Shown here: piece after piece, positions 59,661 through 64,000 of the stretch
Numbering within the stretch: the stretch's first letter is position 1
Layout of the letters: each line of letters starts with the position of its first letter
Position numbers and translations under genes: made by a program
Assembly (NCBI RefSeq): GCF_011799805.1
Contig: NZ_WXUB01000006.1
Coordinates: forward strand, 186,001 to 250,000
Direction: 5' to 3'
Length of the DNA: 64,000 bases
Source: Maribellus sediminis
GTDB lineage: Bacteria; Bacteroidota; Bacteroidia; Bacteroidales; Prolixibacteraceae
Notes under the pieces: model-generated
What the model saw: only the letters and a program-made list of their open reading frames with translations
Database searches by the model: none
Told to the model about the DNA's origin: nothing

Positions 59661-62102
59661 ATGAAAAAATTTAGTTTTTGGATGCTGCTTCAATTGTTGG
59701 CAGTAGTGTCGTTTGGGCAAATCAAGTTAAGTGGAATCGTAACAGGAGACGGTGAACCACTGCCCGGAGCGAGTGTAGTTATTGAAAACAGCTATTATGG
59801 TGTTTCAACTTCACCCGAAGGTATTTTTCACATGAACAACCTCGGCGAAGGCGATTATACCCTGAAAGTGTCGTACATCGGTTACGAATCCAAAGAAATT
59901 CAACTCAAGCTGACTTCGGATAAAAACATTGAAGTGGACTTGCAGGCTGATGTAATTATGACCGACGAAATTCTTATTTCGGCCACCCGCGCAAAAAACA
60001 AGACTCCAATGGCCTACTCCAACATTTCGGCCGAAGAGATTGCCGGCAGAAACATGGGACAGGATATCCCATACCTGCTGCAGCTGACTCCAAGTTTTGT
60101 GACTACCTCCGATGCCGGTGCCGGCGTGGGCTACACCAATTTCCGGATTCGGGGAACCGACCTCAACCGCATCAATGTCAGCATTAACGGCATTCCGCTG
60201 AATGACCCTGAATCGCATGGAACCTGGTTTGTAGATCAGCCTGACCTGGCCTCATCGCTCGCCAATGTGCAGATTCAGCGTGGTGTGGGAACATCAACCA
60301 ACGGAGCCGCAGCTTTTGGTGCCAGCATCAACCTGCAAACCAACACCCTGAAAAAAGATGCTTATGGCGAATTTAAAACCGCTGCGGGTTCTTTTAACAC
60401 CTTTAAAAACACCTTGGAAGCCGGAACGGGATTGATCAACGATCATTTTTCGGTAGATGTTCGCCTGTCGAAAGTTACTTCCGACGGCTTTGTCGATCGC
60501 GCTTTTTCCGACCTGAAATCGTTTTTTATTTCGGGCGGTTACTATTCTGAAAATATGGTGCTAAAACTCAATGTATTCTCAGGCTTTGAAGAAACTTACC
60601 AGGCCTGGTGGGGCGTTCCAAAAGTCCGCCTCGAAAACGATCAGGCAGGAATGCAGCGCTACGAAGACCACTGGTTGTACACGCCTGAAGAAACACAGCA
60701 CATGATCAATTCCGACAGTCGCACATATAATTATTACACCTACGATAACCAGGTTGATAACTACCAACAGGATCATTATCAGTTGCATTTCTCGCACAAA
60801 TTCAGTCGTTACCTCAACCTGAATGCGTCGGCACATTACACTTACGGACGCGGTTATTACGAGAATTATAAGGCGGATGAAGATCTGGCAGATTACTTGC
60901 TTGATCCGATAACGCTGGGTGGCGAAACCATTGAGACCACTGACCTGGTGAACCGCAAATGGCTGGATAATGATTTTTACGGATTGACTTTTTCCTTAAA
61001 TCATGCGCAAAACATGCACGATTTTACCTTTGGCGGAGCTTACAGTGTGTACGATGGTAATCACTTTGGAAATGTGATCTGGGCACAATATTTAGGAAAT
61101 GCCGAACCAAACCATGAATGGTACCGAAGTACAGGGCTGAAAAAGGATTTCAATGTGTATGCAAAATACAACCTTCAAGTTGCTGATAAACTCAATCTTT
61201 ATGCCGACCTGCAGTTTCGTCACATCAATTACGAAATCGATGGCATTGATGATGATTTGAGGAACATTACACAGGATCATCAGTTTAACTTTTTCAATCC
61301 GAAACTGGGATTATTTTACCAGATAGCAGACAACCATGAGTTGTACCTTTCGTATGCCGTGGCCAACCGCGAACCTAACCGTTCGGCTTTTGTGGACTAC
61401 CCGGCCGGTTACGATTCGCCCACGCACGAAACACTGCACGACTGGGAAATGGGTTATAATTTCGCTTCATCGCCTTTCTCGTTTGGTGCCAACCTGTATT
61501 ATATGAATTACAAAGATCAGTTGGTGCTAACCGGCCAGATCAACGATGTGGGTGCGGCCATTATGGTGAATGTGGATAATAGTTACCGTGCAGGAATTGA
61601 GTTGCAGGCCGGAGTTCAAATCGCGAAAGGTTTTAACTGGAATGGTAATGCGACATTCAGCACAAATAAAATTAAAGATTTTACGGAATACGTTGACAAC
61701 TGGGATACCTGGGGACAGGATGAGTTTAACCTGGGAACTGTCGACCTTGCTTTCTCTCCAAATGTTGTAGGTAACAGTCAGTTTGTATATTCTCCGGTTA
61801 AAAACCTTAGCCTGTCGTTTATTTCGAATTATGTGAGTAAACAATACATCGACAATACCAGCAGCGACGCACGTAAACTCGATGCGTACTTTGTAAATAA
61901 TCTGAAAGCCGATTATAGTTTCAAAACCGGATTATTCGAAGAGATTACGCTGCATTTAATGGTAAATAACCTGTTTAACGAGGAATACGAATCGAACGCC
62001 TGGGTGTATTCTTACCTACTGGGTGGCGAACGCTATGAAATGGATGGTTACTTCCCACAAGCCGGAACACATTTTATGTTCGGGATAGATTTTAAGTTCT
62101 AG
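59661..62102 (+). CDS. TonB-dependent receptor, probable thiamine uptake
   Basis: An 813-residue outer-membrane receptor from the ATG at 59661 (MKKFSFWMLLQLLAVVSFGQ signal). The longer frame upstream runs through the riboswitch and is rejected. A carboxypeptidase-regulatory-like domain (LSGIVTGDGEPLPGASVVIENSYYGVSTSPEG) is followed by the plug (YSNISAEEIAGRNMGQDIPYLLQLTPSFV) and the barrel, ending HFMFGIDFKF. It is not a SusC type and has no SusD next to it. The TPP riboswitch in its leader makes thiamine or a precursor the likely ligand, as in other Bacteroidota. No inner-membrane thiamine transporter is in the window. Confidence 0.9.
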   Translation: MKKFSFWMLLQLLAVVSFGQIKLSGIVTGDGEPLPGASVVIENSYYGVSTSPEGIFHMNNLGEGDYTLKVSYIGYESKEIQLKLTSDKNIEVDLQADVIMTDEILISATRAKNKTPMAYSNISAEEIAGRNMGQDIPYLLQLTPSFVTTSDAGAGVGYTNFRIRGTDLNRINVSINGIPLNDPESHGTWFVDQPDLASSLANVQIQRGVGTSTNGAAAFGASINLQTNTLKKDAYGEFKTAAGSFNTFKNTLEAGTGLINDHFSVDVRLSKVTSDGFVDRAFSDLKSFFISGGYYSENMVLKLNVFSGFEETYQAWWGVPKVRLENDQAGMQRYEDHWLYTPEETQHMINSDSRTYNYYTYDNQVDNYQQDHYQLHFSHKFSRYLNLNASAHYTYGRGYYENYKADEDLADYLLDPITLGGETIETTDLVNRKWLDNDFYGLTFSLNHAQNMHDFTFGGAYSVYDGNHFGNVIWAQYLGNAEPNHEWYRSTGLKKDFNVYAKYNLQVADKLNLYADLQFRHINYEIDGIDDDLRNITQDHQFNFFNPKLGLFYQIADNHELYLSYAVANREPNRSAFVDYPAGYDSPTHETLHDWEMGYNFASSPFSFGANLYYMNYKDQLVLTGQINDVGAAIMVNVDNSYRAGIELQAGVQIAKGFNWNGNATFSTNKIKDFTEYVDNWDTWGQDEFNLGTVDLAFSPNVVGNSQFVYSPVKNLSLSFISNYVSKQYIDNTSSDARKLDAYFVNNLKADYSFKTGLFEEITLHLMVNNLFNEEYESNAWVYSYLLGGERYEMDGYFPQAGTHFMFGIDFKF

Positions 62103-62131
62103 CTGTGAGCCACGAGCTTTGAGCTTTGAGC

Positions 62132-62169
62132 AAAAAACGGTTGTACTTGAAAGTACAACCGTTTTTTTT
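62132..62169 (+). terminator. Strong terminator of the TonB receptor gene
   Basis: A perfect 17-bp stem (62132-62148, 62151-62167) with a GA loop, rich in A upstream and followed by TTTTTTTT, 30 bases after the stop codon. Confidence 0.9.
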
Positions 62170-62184
62170 GTGGTTTACCAAAAT

Positions 62185-62230
62185 ATTCACCGGGTGACTT
62201 TTTGTTACAACTCATAGTCACCCGGTGAAT
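62185..62230 (-). terminator. Terminator of the RidA/chorismatase-like gene
   Basis: ATTCACCGGGTGACT (62185-62199) and AGTCACCCGGTGAAT (62216-62230) are perfect 15-bp arms with a 16-base loop, just after the stop of the minus-strand gene. On the minus strand it ends ATATTTT. Confidence 0.75.
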
Positions 62231-62241
62231 TTATTTCGATT

Positions 62242-63369
62242 CTATTCCAACACCACTTTCCCTTCTATCTCCACCAGCAGATCTTTGCGGCAAATGTCGG
62301 CAATGATATAAACTACCGGAAGGTTGGCAAAATGTGCCTTAAATGTTTTGCGGATCACACTGAAATCTTTTCGGTTTTTCACATAAACACGTGCATGACC
62401 GTATTTGGGTTTCAGGTTTTCGTCGGATAATTTTTTTAGCACCTCTTCAGAATAAAGGTTCTTAATGTTCTCGATGGTCACTTCGGTTTGCAAAGCGGGA
62501 TCGTCTACACCAATTGTATTTTCACCTCTAATGGATGCCGTGCCTGAAATAAATATCTGCTTCATATCCTTGTAAGCAAAATAACGTGCCCGTTCAAACT
62601 TCGGTGTAGTTTTCAAAATACACTCATCGCCAATCAATACTTTTTCGCTGTAATTGTGGGCCGATATCTGTTCCGGATTATCTACTGCTTCGCTTACAAA
62701 ACCACGGCCTTTAACGGCCACAAATTCAATAATAACACCGCCGCGATTCATGCCGATACCCGTTGCTGCCGGGTATCCCGTTCCGTTAAAAGAGGTGCTA
62801 TACACTTCGGAACGCACATTATTAAATTCCTGGTAGCGCTGCTCTTCACCATCAAATCCCAGTATATTTTCGAGGTAATTCCATTGCCGGATGATGTGCC
62901 TGATTTCAAATCCGCTTTCAGAAAAAATGGAATTCAAATCGGCAAAGGCCAGTTCAGAATCTGTTTTACACGAAGCTCCTGATTTTGATTGTACGTTTCC
63001 GATTAAGATCTGCTCTTCGCCATTTTTGAAGACGGCAGCACAATCACCATTTCCAACAGGCTTTTTCTCCCAAACGGAAGGATCGTAATAAAAAGCTTCA
63101 ACTACTATTTTGCAGGTTAAGGGAGGTTGTGCGATGAAAGTCTGGATGATTTTGTCAGGGAACAGTTCAGACACCCGCTTCGTCACCTTTTCCTGAAGTT
63201 CCAGATAATCGCTTTGCGAAGTTGTATCTACAAAATAATTCAGCTTGAAAATCTGCTTCCCCGAATTGATCTCCAGCAATTTTAGCAAACAACTTTCGAT
63301 CTGTTCTTCGAGGGTACCACAACCATGCTCAGGTTTTATATATATCCGGTCTCCGTTTAAAAAATACAT
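62242..63369 (-). CDS. RidA-fold protein, possibly FkbO/Hyg5 chorismatase-like
   Basis: A 375-residue cytosolic protein. The central block YQEFNNVRSEVYSTSFNGTGYPAATGIGMN resembles the conserved region of chorismatases and of RidA-like proteins. The C-terminal half has the RidA pattern: KQIFISGTASIRGENTIG, a long helix DPALQTEVTIENIKNLYSEE, and YGHARVYVKNRKDFSVIRKTF followed by VYIIADICRKDLLVEIEGKV. The N-terminal half (to about 150) is a more diverged trimer-like domain. If a chorismatase it would make a hydroxybenzoate from chorismate; if only RidA-like it might hydrolyse enamines. No biosynthetic genes surround it. Function uncertain. Confidence 0.6.
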   Translation of the reverse strand: MYFLNGDRIYIKPEHGCGTLEEQIESCLLKLLEINSGKQIFKLNYFVDTTSQSDYLELQEKVTKRVSELFPDKIIQTFIAQPPLTCKIVVEAFYYDPSVWEKKPVGNGDCAAVFKNGEEQILIGNVQSKSGASCKTDSELAFADLNSIFSESGFEIRHIIRQWNYLENILGFDGEEQRYQEFNNVRSEVYSTSFNGTGYPAATGIGMNRGGVIIEFVAVKGRGFVSEAVDNPEQISAHNYSEKVLIGDECILKTTPKFERARYFAYKDMKQIFISGTASIRGENTIGVDDPALQTEVTIENIKNLYSEEVLKKLSDENLKPKYGHARVYVKNRKDFSVIRKTFKAHFANLPVVYIIADICRKDLLVEIEGKVVLE

Positions 63370-63554
63370 TCCTTCGCTAATTCATAAAATCAGAAGCACA
63401 AATATGCTTGTTTTTTAGGGTGAAAAAAAATGACATTAGTAAATTCTGATGTATTGGAAGAAATTCAATTTTCCTTCGATACAAATAGTCCTATTCCGGA
63501 ACATTCAAACCGAATAAGAAATTTTGACTTTATTGCCGCTCAAGCCGCTGGGCT

Positions 63555-63689
63555 TTTCATTTTGCCTTAATGCAAAACGAAACAAAAAATCAAGGCTGCT
63601 TGAAAACTAACTACCTTTTCTTGCTTAACCTAAGTGCGGCCAGGCGATCTTCGAACAAGTTCTCAGCTTCCTGGTCTTACTAAGGTTAA
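63555..63689. repeat. Two hairpins in the gap before deoC
   Basis: TTTCATTTTGC/GCAAAACGAAA (63555-63565, 63572-63582, one mismatch) and a 20-bp imperfect pair at 63625-63644 and 63670-63689 (16 of 20 matching, starting TTAACCT). The gap 63370-63756 has no convincing gene; a 46-codon frame at 63433 is not supported. This may be a dispersed intergenic repeat. Confidence 0.4.
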
Positions 63690-63756
63690 TCTTCGAAATG
63701 AAAGCCACTTTTCAAAAGGCCGATCACCGGACAACCAATCGCCTAATCACATGGAT

Positions 63757-64000
63757 TTAATAGTCGCCAGCGGCTTTTGCACCGTTTAATACCGCTTCCG
63801 TTGAACCAATTCCCAAACGATGTGCTCCCTGCTCGAGGAAAGCCACTGCAGTTTCCCAGTCGCGAATACCACCGGAAGGTTTTACCTGTGCTTTGCCAGC
63901 AACGGTTTTCAGCATGATATTGATGTATTCAGGTTTAGCTCCTCCGGGCCCGAATCCGGTAGATGTTTTTACAAAATCGGCTCCGGCTTCCAAAGAAAGT
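63757..64000 (-). CDS. deoC: Deoxyribose-phosphate aldolase, C-terminal part (runs off right edge)
   Basis: The last 80 or so residues of DeoC, which splits deoxyribose-5-phosphate into glyceraldehyde-3-phosphate and acetaldehyde in nucleoside breakdown. The visible part begins [16 protein letters not shown], which contains the Schiff-base lysine, and continues with [45 protein letters not shown] and a TAA stop. The frame stays open to base 64000, so the N-terminus lies outside the window. Family assignment is firm. Confidence 0.94.
   Translation of the reverse strand, partial: LSLEAGADFVKTSTGFGPGGAKPEYINIMLKTVAGKAQVKPSGGIRDWETAVAFLEQGAHRLGIGSTEAVLNGAKAAGDY

Overview
The window looks like chromosomal DNA of a Bacteroidota member, probably a Marinilabiliales/Prolixibacteraceae-type polysaccharide degrader; the genus is an inference. 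The grounds are SusC/SusD pairs, lipoprotein signals on secreted glycosidases, starts without Shine-Dalgarno sequences, and promoters of the TTTG-N19-TAnnTTTG type. Most of it codes for carbohydrate use, broken by a nitric-oxide defence module and a housekeeping block.

Left end (1-9412, minus strand): a small polysaccharide/sugar utilisation locus, transcribed lacI, FG-GAP lipid-exported or periplasmic propeller protein, DapA-family aldolase, YhcH-like lipoprotein, susC, susD (susD runs off the left edge). Four copies of a 16-bp near-palindrome of the form GCTwAwTCGwTTTAGC lie before lacI (two), the FG-GAP gene and yhcH, and are best read as LacI operators. The substrate is not determined.

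9656-16262: a nitrosative-stress block. An NsrR-like Rrf2 regulator and a degenerate DUF438/PAS protein (minus) face the di-iron repair protein RIC, a single-subunit quinol-type NO reductase, an intact DUF438 hemerythrin/PAS protein and a DUF1858/DUF2249 protein (plus). A perfect palindrome in the divergent promoter is the likely Rrf2 operator. A DUF4301 gene follows (16433-17944).

18009-34923 (minus strand): a rhamnogalacturonan-I degradation cluster: GH106, GH105, PL11, tandem CE12, GH2, GH28, GH105-CE12 fusion, a decayed susD 3' end that still has its terminator, and an atypical GH28. Together these cleave the RG-I backbone (PL11), remove acetyl groups (CE12), open unsaturated ends (GH105), and take off rhamnose, galactose and galacturonate. 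35195-45266 continues the theme: a 951-residue barrel protein with a C-terminal SUMF1-like domain lacking the catalytic cysteines, an IS200-like (REP-associated) transposase with flanking palindromes, GH172, a two-gene Tat-exported molybdenum oxidoreductase, and GH3. A fructokinase is divergent from GH3.

46416-54893: housekeeping. tRNA-Val(UAC), folC, PhoH/PIN ATPase, mtaB, a GIY-YIG protein with a nested inverted repeat, inositol monophosphatase, an unrecognised 158-residue protein, GT2 and a thioesterase.

54895-59287 (minus): GH78 rhamnosidase with an overlapping 570-residue lipoprotein. 59531-62102: a TPP riboswitch controlling a TonB-dependent receptor, probably for thiamine. It ends in a strong terminator back-to-back with the terminator of a RidA/chorismatase-like gene. 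The right edge holds the C-terminal part of deoC. No CRISPR array, rRNA or prophage was seen.
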